In this document: positions 34,894-43,045 of the stretch, in pieces | Layout: each line of letters opens with the position of its first letter | How positions within the stretch are numbered: position 1 is the first letter of the stretch | Origin: Methylibium sp. NZG | Lineage (GTDB): Bacteria; Pseudomonadota; Gammaproteobacteria; Burkholderiales; Burkholderiaceae_C | Assembly: GCA_001263235.1 (NCBI GenBank) | Contig: LGRD01000034.1 | Location: 1 to 43,045, forward strand | Direction: 5' to 3' | DNA: 43,045 nt | Position numbers and translations under genes: made by a program | The notes under the pieces: model-generated | Told to the model about the DNA's origin: nothing | Seen by the model: only the letters and a program-made list of their open reading frames with translations | Database searches by the model: none

Positions 34894-35973
34894 ATGAGCC
34901 TGGCCACACGTTGCACCGCCTGCGGCACCGTTTTTCGGGTCGTGCAGGACCAGCTCAAGGTCTCCGAAGGTTGGGTGCGGTGCGGCCGCTGCGACGAGGT
35001 CTTCAACGCCATCGAAGGCCTGTTCGACCTGGAACGCGAACCGCCGCCCACCGGCCCGCTGCCGGCGGCGTCGACGGCGCAAAAGCCCGGTGGCGGGCCC
35101 ACGGCCACGAGTCACGACGAAGCCGAGTGGCCGCTCACGAGCCCCGCTGGCGAGTGGGGCCAGGCCTCGCTGCCCGAACGTACCGACGCCGACTTGCTGG
35201 CGACCCGGCCCGGCGACTTCGGCCCAGGCCCGGCTCGCGCGGCGCCGCCGTCGGCCGGGGCGACCTACGCAGGGCCGCCGCACACACCGACGCGGCGCGA
35301 CCAGTCCCTCGACCAGTCCCGCGACGAGGCCCATGACCGCTGGAATGCCGACTTGCTGATCGACGCGGCGCCAGAAACGCAGATCGCCCAACACCATCTC
35401 GACCAGTTCGACGACGACATCGACGACGACGCGACGCGCATCATGCCGCAGGCCGACGCGCCCGAGTTCGTGCGCGACGCCGAGCGCCAGGCGCGTTGGC
35501 GGCGCCCGCGCGTGCGCGCGCTGTTGGGCTTGGCCGTGCTGTTTCTGGCGACCGCGCTGGCGCTGCAGGCCGTGCATCACTTTCGCGACACCGTGGCAGC
35601 GCGCTGGCCGCAAGTCCGCCCGGTGCTGCTGGCGTGGTGCGACACGATCGGCTGCACGCTGGAGGCGCCACGGCGCATCGAGGACATCGCGGTCGAGAGC
35701 ACGACGCTGGCGCGCGCAGGCCCCACCTCCGAGGCGTTTGCCCTGCAGGTCACGCTGCGCAACCGTGGCGCGGTGGGCCTGAGCGTGCCCTCGGTCGACC
35801 TGAAACTCACCGACGGCAGCGGCGCGCTGATCGCCCGGCGCATGCTGTCGCCGCGCGACTTTGGCTCCACGCTGGCGGCGCTGCCGCCGGGCTCGGACAC
35901 GTCGCTGCAGATGCTCTTGACCACCGGCGGCCAGGCCATCACCGGCTACACGGTCGAGGTGTTCTACCCCTGA
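34894..35973 (+). CDS. Zinc-ribbon and DUF3426 membrane protein
   Basis: The product is 359 residues. The N-terminus is an MJ0042-type zinc ribbon: CTACGTVFRV (Cys-x2-Cys) and VRCGRCDEVFNA (Cys-x2-Cys). A long Pro/Ala/Asp-rich linker (50-195) leads to one membrane helix (VRALLGLAVLFLATALALQAVHHF). The DUF3426 domain after it contains paired cysteines around the WCDTIGC stretch. The function is not known; the family is conserved after prmA in Burkholderiales. ATG 34894 is used; the prmA stop is 7 bp upstream. Confidence 0.9.
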   Translation: MSLATRCTACGTVFRVVQDQLKVSEGWVRCGRCDEVFNAIEGLFDLEREPPPTGPLPAASTAQKPGGGPTATSHDEAEWPLTSPAGEWGQASLPERTDADLLATRPGDFGPGPARAAPPSAGATYAGPPHTPTRRDQSLDQSRDEAHDRWNADLLIDAAPETQIAQHHLDQFDDDIDDDATRIMPQADAPEFVRDAERQARWRRPRVRALLGLAVLFLATALALQAVHHFRDTVAARWPQVRPVLLAWCDTIGCTLEAPRRIEDIAVESTTLARAGPTSEAFALQVTLRNRGAVGLSVPSVDLKLTDGSGALIARRMLSPRDFGSTLAALPPGSDTSLQMLLTTGGQAITGYTVEVFYP

Positions 35974-35987
35974 AACCGCGGACGCGA

Positions 35988-37096
35988 ATGGGCGCTCCTC
36001 GCATCATGGTGCTGGGCGGCGCCAATGTGGACACCGTCGCCACTGCCGCCGCCGGCCTGGGACACGGCATGCGCCTCGGCGACTCGACCCCCGGTCGCGT
36101 GCGCACATCGCCAGGCGGCGTGGCGCGCAACGTGGCAGAAAACCTCGCCAGACTCGGCCATGCGGTGGGACTGATCGCCGCCGTGGGAGACGACGCGGCG
36201 GGCCGCACCTTGCTGGCCGCCACGCGACAGGCCGGCGTCGATGTGAGCGCGTGTGCGGTGCTGGCGGGCGAGGCCACCGCCAGCTATGTGTCGCTGCACG
36301 AGCCCGACGGGACGCTGCGGGCTGCCGTCAACGACATGCAGGTGCTGGAGCGGCTCACGCCTGCGGTGCTGGCGCCGCACGCTGCCGCGCTGCACGAGGC
36401 CGCGCTGTGGGTGGTGGAGGCCAACCTGTCGGACTCGGCGCTGGCCTGGGTGTTTTCGCAGCACGCTGCCGCGTGCAGCGCGGCGCCGGTGTTTGCCGAC
36501 GCGGTCTCGGCCGCCAAATGCATGCGGCTGCGGCCCTGGCTGGAACGCGTGCACACGCTCAAGCTCAACCGGCTCGAAGCCCAGGCGCTGTGCGGCCTGC
36601 CCACTGCCACGTACGCCGAAGTGGAAGCGGCGGCGAACTGGCTGCATGCGCGTGGCGTCGTGAACGTGGTGGTCAGCGTGGGAGCGGAGGGTTTGTTCTT
36701 CAGTGCGAGCAACGCGGCACGCCGGCTCGGCGCGCCGGGAAGGCCGGCCGGACAGCTGAGCGACGAACGTGGCTGGCTGCCTGCGTTCGTGATGCCTGGT
36801 GCGGTGCAGGGTGCGGTGCCAGGTGCGGTTCCAAGTGCGGTGCCAAGTGCGGCGCAGGTGGCAGATGCCAGGCGTGCGGCGCCTGCCGTGGCCCTCAACA
36901 CCAACGGCGCGGGCGATGCGCTCATGGCCGCTCTGGTGCACACGCACCTCGTGAACCCGTCGCAGACCGCCCCGTTGGCGCACGCCGCGCGCTTCGCTTC
37001 AGCTTGCGCCGCGATCACGCTGACGGCGCCCGCTGCCAACCACCCTGACCTGTCGCCCACTTTGGTGGCACAGTGGCTGGCCTCGACAGCCACACC

Positions 37097-37100
<4 letters not shown>
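35988..37100 (+). CDS. psuK: PfkB-family sugar/nucleoside kinase, probable pseudouridine kinase
   Basis: This 370-residue ribokinase-like enzyme has the N-terminal GGANVDTVATA, PGGVARNVAENLARLG, and the C-terminal anion hole and catalytic base NTNGAGDALMAAL. The next gene is psuG, so it probably phosphorylates pseudouridine to its 5'-phosphate for PsuG to cleave. Between the lid and the active site there is a repetitive insert, encoded by five 12-bp units (36799-36858), giving GAVQ/GAVP/SAVP-type four-residue repeats. The gene overlaps psuG by 4 bp. The PfkB family is certain; the substrate is inferred from context. Confidence 0.85.
36799..36858 (+). repeat. In-frame 12-bp minisatellite (five units) in the PfkB kinase gene
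   Basis: Five 12-bp units of the type GGTGCGGTGCCA run without a gap, each coding for four residues (Gly/Ser-Ala-Val/Ala-Gln/Pro). The unit is a multiple of three, so copy-number changes keep the frame. It lies in a loop before the NTNGAGD active site. Confidence 0.9.
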
Positions 37101-38073
<973 letters not shown>

Positions 38074-38077
<4 letters not shown>

Positions 38078-38952
38078 TCCACCGTTGCCGGCTCGACGCC
38101 GACCGGCCGCTGCCCGCCAGCGCCGCAGAGGCGTTCTCATGCGACGGCGTGGTCGTGATCGAAGACTTCGTGACCCGTGCGCAGTGCGCGGCCCTGCGCG
38201 AGCGCGCGCTCGAACTCGTCGCCGAGCACGCACCGCACGCGCCCGGCACGGTGTTTTCCACCCGCGACCAGCGCCACGCGCGCGACGCTTACTTCGAGGC
38301 CTCCGCCAACCGCATCTCACCCTTCTTCGAAGAAGGCGCATTCGACGCGCACGGCCGGTTGTGCGTGCCGCTGGACCGCGCCATCAACAAGCTCGGCCAT
38401 GCGATGCACGACCTCGACCCGGTCTTTCGCGCTTTCTCAAGCGGCGCGCTATTGCAATCGGTGGCGCAAGGCCTGGGGCTGGCCGACGCGCGGCTGGTGC
38501 AGTCGATGTACATCTTCAAGCAACCCGGCATCGGCGGCGAGGTGGGTTGCCACCAGGACTCGACCTACCTCTACACCGAACCCCAATCGGTGCTCGGCCT
38601 GTGGTTCGCCATCGAAGACGCGCACCGCGGCAACGGCTGCCTGGGTGGGCTGGCGGGCGAACACCGGCGCGGGTTGAAGGAAGTGTTCCGTCGCCAGCCC
38701 GACGGCGCGTTGAAGCTGGAGGCGTTGCAGCCCGATCTGCATTGGGACACGGCCGGCCTGGAGTGGCTGGAGGTGCCGCTCGGCACGCTGATCGCGTTCA
38801 ACGGCAGCTTCCCGCACCTTTCGGAGGCGAACCGCTCGGCGCAGTCGCGCCATGCGTTCACGCTGCACGCGGTCAGCGCGGCGGCGCACTACCCGGCGAG
38901 CAACTGGATTCAGCGGCGGGCCGGCGACCCGCCGTGGCGCGGCTTCGTGTAG
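38074..38952 (+). CDS. Phytanoyl-CoA dioxygenase (PHYHD1-like) family protein
   Basis: This 292-residue Fe(II)/2-oxoglutarate oxygenase has the metal facial triad His160-x-Asp162 (GCHQDSTYLYTEP) and His248 (FPHLSE). A distal Arg, probably Arg258 or Arg259 in the SQSRH stretch, would bind 2-oxoglutarate. The YIFKQPGIGGEVG lead-in resembles human PHYHD1, whose physiological substrate is unclear. ATG 38074 overlaps the psuG stop by 4 bp, so it is coupled to pseudouridine breakdown. A role on a modified nucleoside is possible but unproven. It ends 40 bp from the convergent adenosine deaminase gene. Confidence 0.88.
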
Positions 38953-38992
38953 CCGCGCGCACCGCAAGGCTGCTGCGGTATGACTGTTTGGT

Positions 38993-40033
38993 TCACGACG
39001 AACTCTCCGTTGCTGCCCAACGCTCGATCGCCTGCAGCGCAGTGGCACGTGCCGCTGCGGGCAGAAACGAAACCCTGGCCGCAGCGCGGTTCATCTCGAC
39101 GATCTGCGCCACCGACAACGACTGGTGCGCTTGCACCGCCTGCAACTCGCCGCTGAGCGTCACGCCCGACATCAGCCGGTTGTCGGTGGAGCACGACACC
39201 GACAGCCCCGCCCGCACCATCGCACCGATCGGGTGCGCCGCGAGCGACGCGGCGGTGCCGGTGTGCACGTTGCTGGTGGGGCAGACCTCGAAGTGCAGGC
39301 CGAGGCGGCGTGCTGCCTCGGTGCGTTGCGCCACCACCGCGTCGTCGCCTTGCATGATCTGCACGCCATGGCCGATGCGCGTGGCGCCGAGCGCCGCGGC
39401 CTCGAGCACGCGCGCGCCGTCGTCGGCCTCGCCCGCGTGGCAGGTGAGGCCCAGGCCGGCGTCGCGTGCGATCGCAAACGCCTTGGCGTGCGGCGTGGGC
39501 GGAAAGCCCCGCTCGGCACCGGCCAGGTCGAAGCCGACCAAGCCCTCCCCTGCACGACCTGCGTAGCGCGCCGCCAGCCGCGCGCTGCGCTCGGTGTGTT
39601 CGGGCGGGTCGGTGCGCATGGCGCAGACGATCAGGCCGGTGGCCAGGCGGCTGCGCTTCAAGCCACGCAACAGCGCCTCGACCGCAGCGTCACCGGCGAG
39701 CCCGAACGGCTCCAACAACAACGGCGCGATGCGGAACTCGGCGAGCACGCAGCCGTCGGCCAGCGCGTCTTCGGCGGCCTCGAAGGCAACGCGCTCGCAG
39801 GCCGCTTCTGACGCCATCGCCGCCACCGTCAGCCCGAAGCAGGTGAGGTAGCGCTCCAGGCTGCCGGAGTCGGCGTTGGCCTGCACCCACGCGGCCAGGC
39901 CGGCGGCATCCGTGGCTGGCACGCTCAAGGACTTGGCCTGGCACAGTTCCAGCAAGGTCTGCGGGCGCAGGCCGCCGTCCAGGTGCTCGTGGAGCAAGAC
40001 CTTGGGCAAAGCCTGCCAGTCGGTGGCCGGCAT
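38993..40033 (-). CDS. add: Adenosine deaminase family protein
   Basis: This 346-residue zinc enzyme deaminates adenosine to inosine. It has HEHLDGG (His15, His17), the HAGEADD site, RIGHGV, CPTSNVHTG and STDNRLMSG. The last replaces the usual SDDPxxF-like end, as in actinobacterial-type deaminases. ATG 40033 is used; GTG 40057 and TTG 40069 would lengthen it by 8 or 12 residues. It is divergent from the nucleoside-binding protein gene with a 159-bp gap, which suggests coordinated nucleoside salvage. Confidence 0.92.
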   Translation of the reverse strand: MPATDWQALPKVLLHEHLDGGLRPQTLLELCQAKSLSVPATDAAGLAAWVQANADSGSLERYLTCFGLTVAAMASEAACERVAFEAAEDALADGCVLAEFRIAPLLLEPFGLAGDAAVEALLRGLKRSRLATGLIVCAMRTDPPEHTERSARLAARYAGRAGEGLVGFDLAGAERGFPPTPHAKAFAIARDAGLGLTCHAGEADDGARVLEAAALGATRIGHGVQIMQGDDAVVAQRTEAARRLGLHFEVCPTSNVHTGTAASLAAHPIGAMVRAGLSVSCSTDNRLMSGVTLSGELQAVQAHQSLSVAQIVEMNRAAARVSFLPAAARATALQAIERWAATESSS

Positions 40034-40118
40034 CGGGGCAGCGGCAAGGCCGCTCACGGGCCGCTCCAAGGGCAGGGTTCACCCCAGCCGCGAAGGCCCG
40101 CGTGGCCGCGTTGGGCGC

Positions 40119-40146
40119 TTGCCGCGGCGAGTTTGCGCCCTATCAT
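40119..40146 (+). promoter_or_regulatory. Candidate sigma-70 promoter of the BMP-family transporter operon
   Basis: TTGCCG (40119-40124) and TATCAT (40141-40146) are spaced by 16 bp, 46 bp before the ATG of the binding protein. AAGGG (about 40184-40188) is the ribosome site. No operator repeat is obvious. Confidence 0.45.
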
Positions 40147-40192
40147 TCGTGACCGTTTCGGCATTCTCGAACCCACTCCAAGCAAGGGCACC

Positions 40193-41167
40193 ATGAAACA
40201 CCACACCCGCCTCGCCATTCTGATTGCAGCGCTTGCCGGCACCAGCCTCGCGCGTGCCGAGCCCGCCGTCGTCTACGACATGGGCGGCAAGTTCGACAAG
40301 TCCTTCAACGAAGCCGCCTACAACGGCATCGAGCGCTGGAAGAAGGAGACGGGCAAACCTTATCTTGAATTCGAGGTGTCCAACGAATCGCAGCGCGAGC
40401 AGGCGGTCCGCCGCATGGCCGAGCGTGGCGCCAACCCGATCATCGGTATCGGTTTCGCGCAGGCGTCGAGCATCGAGAAGGTGGCCAAGGAGTTCCCCAA
40501 GCTCAACTTCACCATCATCGACATGGTGGTCAAGCTGCCCAACGTGCAGTCGGTGGTGTTCAAAGAGCAGGAGGGCAGCTTCCTCGTCGGCGTGATGGCG
40601 GCACAGGCGAGCAAGACGGGCAAGGTCGGGTTTGTGGGCGGCATGGACATTCCGTTGATCCGTCGCTTCCAGTGCGGCTACGAACAAGGGGCGAAGTTCG
40701 CCAACCCGAAGGTCGAGGTGTTCGCCAACATGACCGGCACCACCGGCGCGGCCTGGAACGACCCGGCGCGCGGCGGTGAGCTCACCAAGGCGCAATTCGC
40801 CAAGGGCGCCGACGTGGTGTTTGCCGCGGCCGGCGGCACCGGCATCGGCGTGTACCAGGCGGCCAAAGACGCCGGCAAGCTCGCCATCGGCGTCGACAGC
40901 AACCAGAACCACCTGCAGCCCGGCACCATGCTCACGTCGATGCTCAAGCGCGTGGACGTGGCGGTCTACAACGCCGCCAAGGCACACGCGCCCGGCGTGA
41001 CGGTGCTGGGGCTGAAGGAAGGCGGCGTGGACTACGCGATGGACACGCACAACGCCAAGCTGGTCAGCGCCGAGATGAAGGCCAAGGTCGAAGCTGCCAA
41101 GGCCGACATCATCAGCGGCAAGATCAAGGTGGCCGACTACATGGCCGACAACGCCTGCAAGTTCTGA
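40193..41167 (+). CDS. BMP/PnrA-family periplasmic nucleoside-type binding protein
   Basis: This 324-residue secreted binding protein has a signal peptide (about 1-22, LARA-EPAV) and the BMP-family blocks YDMGGKFDKSFNEAAYNG, ISIGFAQ-like IGIGFAQ, GFVGGMDIPLIRRFQCGYEQGAK, AAGGTGIGVYQAA and VDSNQN. Family members bind purine or other nucleosides (or thiamine-like ligands) for an ABC importer with a double ATPase, the next gene. Divergent adenosine deaminase and the upstream psu operon favour a nucleoside ligand. A hairpin separates it from the ATPase gene. Confidence 0.92.
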   Translation: MKHHTRLAILIAALAGTSLARAEPAVVYDMGGKFDKSFNEAAYNGIERWKKETGKPYLEFEVSNESQREQAVRRMAERGANPIIGIGFAQASSIEKVAKEFPKLNFTIIDMVVKLPNVQSVVFKEQEGSFLVGVMAAQASKTGKVGFVGGMDIPLIRRFQCGYEQGAKFANPKVEVFANMTGTTGAAWNDPARGGELTKAQFAKGADVVFAAAGGTGIGVYQAAKDAGKLAIGVDSNQNHLQPGTMLTSMLKRVDVAVYNAAKAHAPGVTVLGLKEGGVDYAMDTHNAKLVSAEMKAKVEAAKADIISGKIKVADYMADNACKF

Positions 41168-41174
41168 CCGTCTT

Positions 41175-41190
41175 CGTTCATCGCTGAACG
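41175..41190 (+). other. Stem-loop between the binding-protein and ATPase genes
   Basis: Perfect 6-bp arms CGTTCA/TGAACG close a TCGC loop 7 bp after the binding-protein stop. Such hairpins often stabilise the mRNA of the abundant binding protein relative to the ATPase. There is no T-run. The function is inferred. Confidence 0.4.
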
Positions 41191-41208
41191 GGCACCGGCA
41201 GCCACCGC

Positions 41209-42777
41209 ATGAAGGCGGACCTGCCGCCCCGGAACTCCCCCGCAGCGCCGCCGGCGCTGCACATGGCGGGCATCCACAAGCGCTTCGGTGCTGTGCAGGC
41301 CAACGCCGACGTGAGCCTGACGGTGGCGCGCGCCACGGTGCACGGCATCGTCGGCGAAAACGGCGCGGGCAAGAGCACGCTGATGTCGATCCTGTACGGC
41401 TTCTACACGGCCGACAGCGGCAGCATCGAAGTCTTCGGCGAACCGGCCTACATCCGCAACGCGAGCGATGCGATCGCGCGCGGCATCGGCATGGTGCATC
41501 AGCACTTCATGCTGGTCGACACGCTGACTGCGCTCGACAATGTGATGCTCGGCGCCGAACCCGACGCGCTGCTGCACAAGGCCGAGGCCATGGTGCGGCC
41601 GCGGCTGGCGGCGCTGATGAAATCCACCGGCCTGCTGGTAGACCTGGACGCGCTGGTTGCCGACCTGCCGGTGGGCGACCGCCAGCGGCTCGAGATTTTG
41701 AAAGCGCTGTACCGCGGCGCGAAGATCCTGATCCTCGACGAGCCGACCGCAGTGCTCACGCCGCAGGAGACCGAACAACTCTTCGGCGTGCTGTCGCTGC
41801 TGCGCGAACAAGGCACGACGATCCTGCTGATCACCCACAAGCTGAAGGAAGTGTTGCGCCTGTGCGACCGCGTGACGGTGATGCGCGGTGGGCGCGTGGT
41901 GCACGAGGCGGCGATCGCCGAGACCTCGGTCGAGCAACTCGCCGAAGCGATGGTCGGCCGCAAGGTCAACATGGGCCGCCAGGGCGACGCCGCCTCGCAG
42001 GCCGGCCCGGTGCTGATGCAGGCGCGCGGCCTGGTGGTGCAAGACGCGTTGAAGGTGACGCGGCTGCAAGACGTGGACATCACGTTGCGCGGCGGCGAGA
42101 TCGTAGGCATCGCAGGCGTCTCCGGCAACGGGCAGAGCGAACTGCTGGAGGTGCTGTCGGGCCTGCTGGCGCCGAGCGCCGGTGAACTGCGCGTTGGCGA
42201 GCAGGCGTTCACCGCAGCCCGTTGGCTCGACCCGCGCACCGCCCGCCACCTGGGCGTGGCCCACGTGCCCGAAGACCGCCACGCGCGTGCGATGGTGATG
42301 AGCTTCGGCGCCTGGGAGTCGGCCGTGCTGGGCTACGAAGCCCTGCCCGAATTCAGCCGCCAGGGCTGGATGCGCCACGGCAACATGCGCAGCGCGACAG
42401 CGCAGATGATGGACCGCTTCGACGTGCGCCCGCAGAACACGCGTCTGCAAAGCGCCAAGTTCTCCGGCGGCAACCAGCAAAAGCTGGTGCTCGCGCGCGA
42501 GTTGGGCCAGGCACCGAAAGTGCTGCTGGTGGGCCAACCGACGCGCGGCGTGGACATCGGCGCTATCGAGTTCATCTACGGCCGGCTGCGCGCGCTGCGC
42601 GATGCGGGGTGCGCGGTGCTGGTGGTGTCGAGCGAGCTCGATGAAGTCCTCGCGCTCGCCGATCGCGTGATTGTGATGAACCAGGGGCGCATCTCTGGCG
42701 AGTTGCCGATCAAAGCGTGCACCGAGGCACGGATTGGGATGTTGATGGTGGGTGAGCGGGTGGCGGAGGCGGGATGA
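41209..42777 (+). CDS. ABC importer ATPase with two ABC domains, nucleoside/ribose type
   Basis: This 522-residue double ATPase is of the family that works with BMP binding proteins. Domain 1 has Walker A GENGAGKS, a changed signature LPVGDRQRLEIL and Walker B ILILDEPTAVLTPQE. Domain 2 has a degenerate Walker A (GVSGNGQSE), a good signature FSGGNQQK and VGQPTRGVDIG. A catalytically weak second domain is normal in this family. The start is ATG 41209, 41 bp after the binding protein. The permease genes usually follow; after the stop there are only 64 bp before a repeat element and the window edge. Confidence 0.94.
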   Translation: MKADLPPRNSPAAPPALHMAGIHKRFGAVQANADVSLTVARATVHGIVGENGAGKSTLMSILYGFYTADSGSIEVFGEPAYIRNASDAIARGIGMVHQHFMLVDTLTALDNVMLGAEPDALLHKAEAMVRPRLAALMKSTGLLVDLDALVADLPVGDRQRLEILKALYRGAKILILDEPTAVLTPQETEQLFGVLSLLREQGTTILLITHKLKEVLRLCDRVTVMRGGRVVHEAAIAETSVEQLAEAMVGRKVNMGRQGDAASQAGPVLMQARGLVVQDALKVTRLQDVDITLRGGEIVGIAGVSGNGQSELLEVLSGLLAPSAGELRVGEQAFTAARWLDPRTARHLGVAHVPEDRHARAMVMSFGAWESAVLGYEALPEFSRQGWMRHGNMRSATAQMMDRFDVRPQNTRLQSAKFSGGNQQKLVLARELGQAPKVLLVGQPTRGVDIGAIEFIYGRLRALRDAGCAVLVVSSELDEVLALADRVIVMNQGRISGELPIKACTEARIGMLMVGERVAEAG

Positions 42778-42841
42778 GGGTGGTCTCGCTTTCTGCCGCG
42801 TTTTCGTTGTCGGCATCGAGCCAAGCTCGCACCGTTCGGGC

Positions 42842-42970
42842 GGCAAAGGCGCGTCCGGGCAGGCCGGAGGGCTCCACTTCGGCGGTCGGCTGGGTACAGC
42901 CGACTTCCTTCCGGTGCTCAGTCTCGCGGCCCGTCGCCCAACTCACTTCGCTCCCTTCGGTCCCCTTCCG
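42842..42970 (+). repeat. Repeat element C, partial, same family as element A
   Basis: The left terminus 42842-42872 matches the left terminus of element A at 29 of 31 positions. It is followed by the hairpin GTCGGCTG-GGTA-CAGCCGAC (42885-42904) and the shared block CTCGCGGCCCGTCGCCCAACTCACTTCGCTC. Similarity fades after about 42970; a GCGGGCCGCA near 43011 may belong to the interior. The right end would lie beyond the window. The remaining 42971-43045 has no gene I can support. Confidence 0.75.
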
Positions 42971-43045
42971 CAGCGCCTCGCGCAGGTCGGCCGTCGTCAG
43001 CCGCCGCGTGGCGGGCCGCACGCTGGGATCAGCCCCGGCATGGGC

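Overview
The window is about 43 kb of GC-rich chromosomal DNA. The gene content and order (dusB-fis-purH, ruvC, an RNB nuclease, a TonB-like gene, aroE, mtgA, tlpA-type, accB-accC-prmA-DUF3426) point to a betaproteobacterium of the order Burkholderiales, probably near Comamonadaceae or the Rubrivivax/Leptothrix group. This placement rests on remembered gene order and protein resemblance; no search was run. Genes are dense, with many 4-bp start/stop overlaps. No rRNA, tRNA or CRISPR was found.

Region 1 (1-8443) is a heavy-metal (mainly copper) resistance island. It holds the 3' end of a multicopper oxidase, a periplasmic cupredoxin, a CusF-like copper protein, a CocE/NonD hydrolase, a P1B-type Cu+ ATPase, an unknown outer-membrane-like protein, a MerP-like and a MerT-like protein, a convergent MerR regulator of the CadR/PbrR type, and a CDF-type transporter divergent from the regulator. 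Two MerR-type promoters are visible, with long spacers spanned by dyads: one before the ATPase and one before the CDF gene.

Region 2 (8393-11201) pairs a two-domain fatty acyl-CoA reductase with a divergent histone-tailed phasin, which suggests storage-lipid metabolism. It ends in a long hairpin. A VapBC-type toxin-antitoxin pair, an M32 carboxypeptidase and a YqaA-type membrane protein follow on the minus strand (11201-13924).

Region 3 (14049-23405) has dusB-fis-purH and then a yejABEF peptide ABC transporter. The yejF gene is separated from the tightly overlapping yejA-B-E genes by 714 bp. That gap carries a hexanucleotide repeat and two roughly 240-bp elements with terminal inverted repeats. 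They share an interior in opposite orientation but have different termini. A third, partial copy lies at the right edge (42842 onward).

Region 4 (23498-35973) is mostly housekeeping: plsC-cdsA, ruvC, RNase II-like, TonB-like, aroE, mtgA, a conserved unknown, a TlpA-like thioredoxin, accB, accC, prmA and a zinc-ribbon/DUF3426 protein.

Region 5 (35988-42777) looks like a nucleoside salvage and catabolism cluster. It contains a PfkB-family kinase (probable pseudouridine kinase), psuG and a PHYHD1-like 2-oxoglutarate dioxygenase in one overlapping operon, then convergent adenosine deaminase, a BMP-family binding protein and the double ATPase of a nucleoside-type ABC importer, whose permeases would lie beyond the window.
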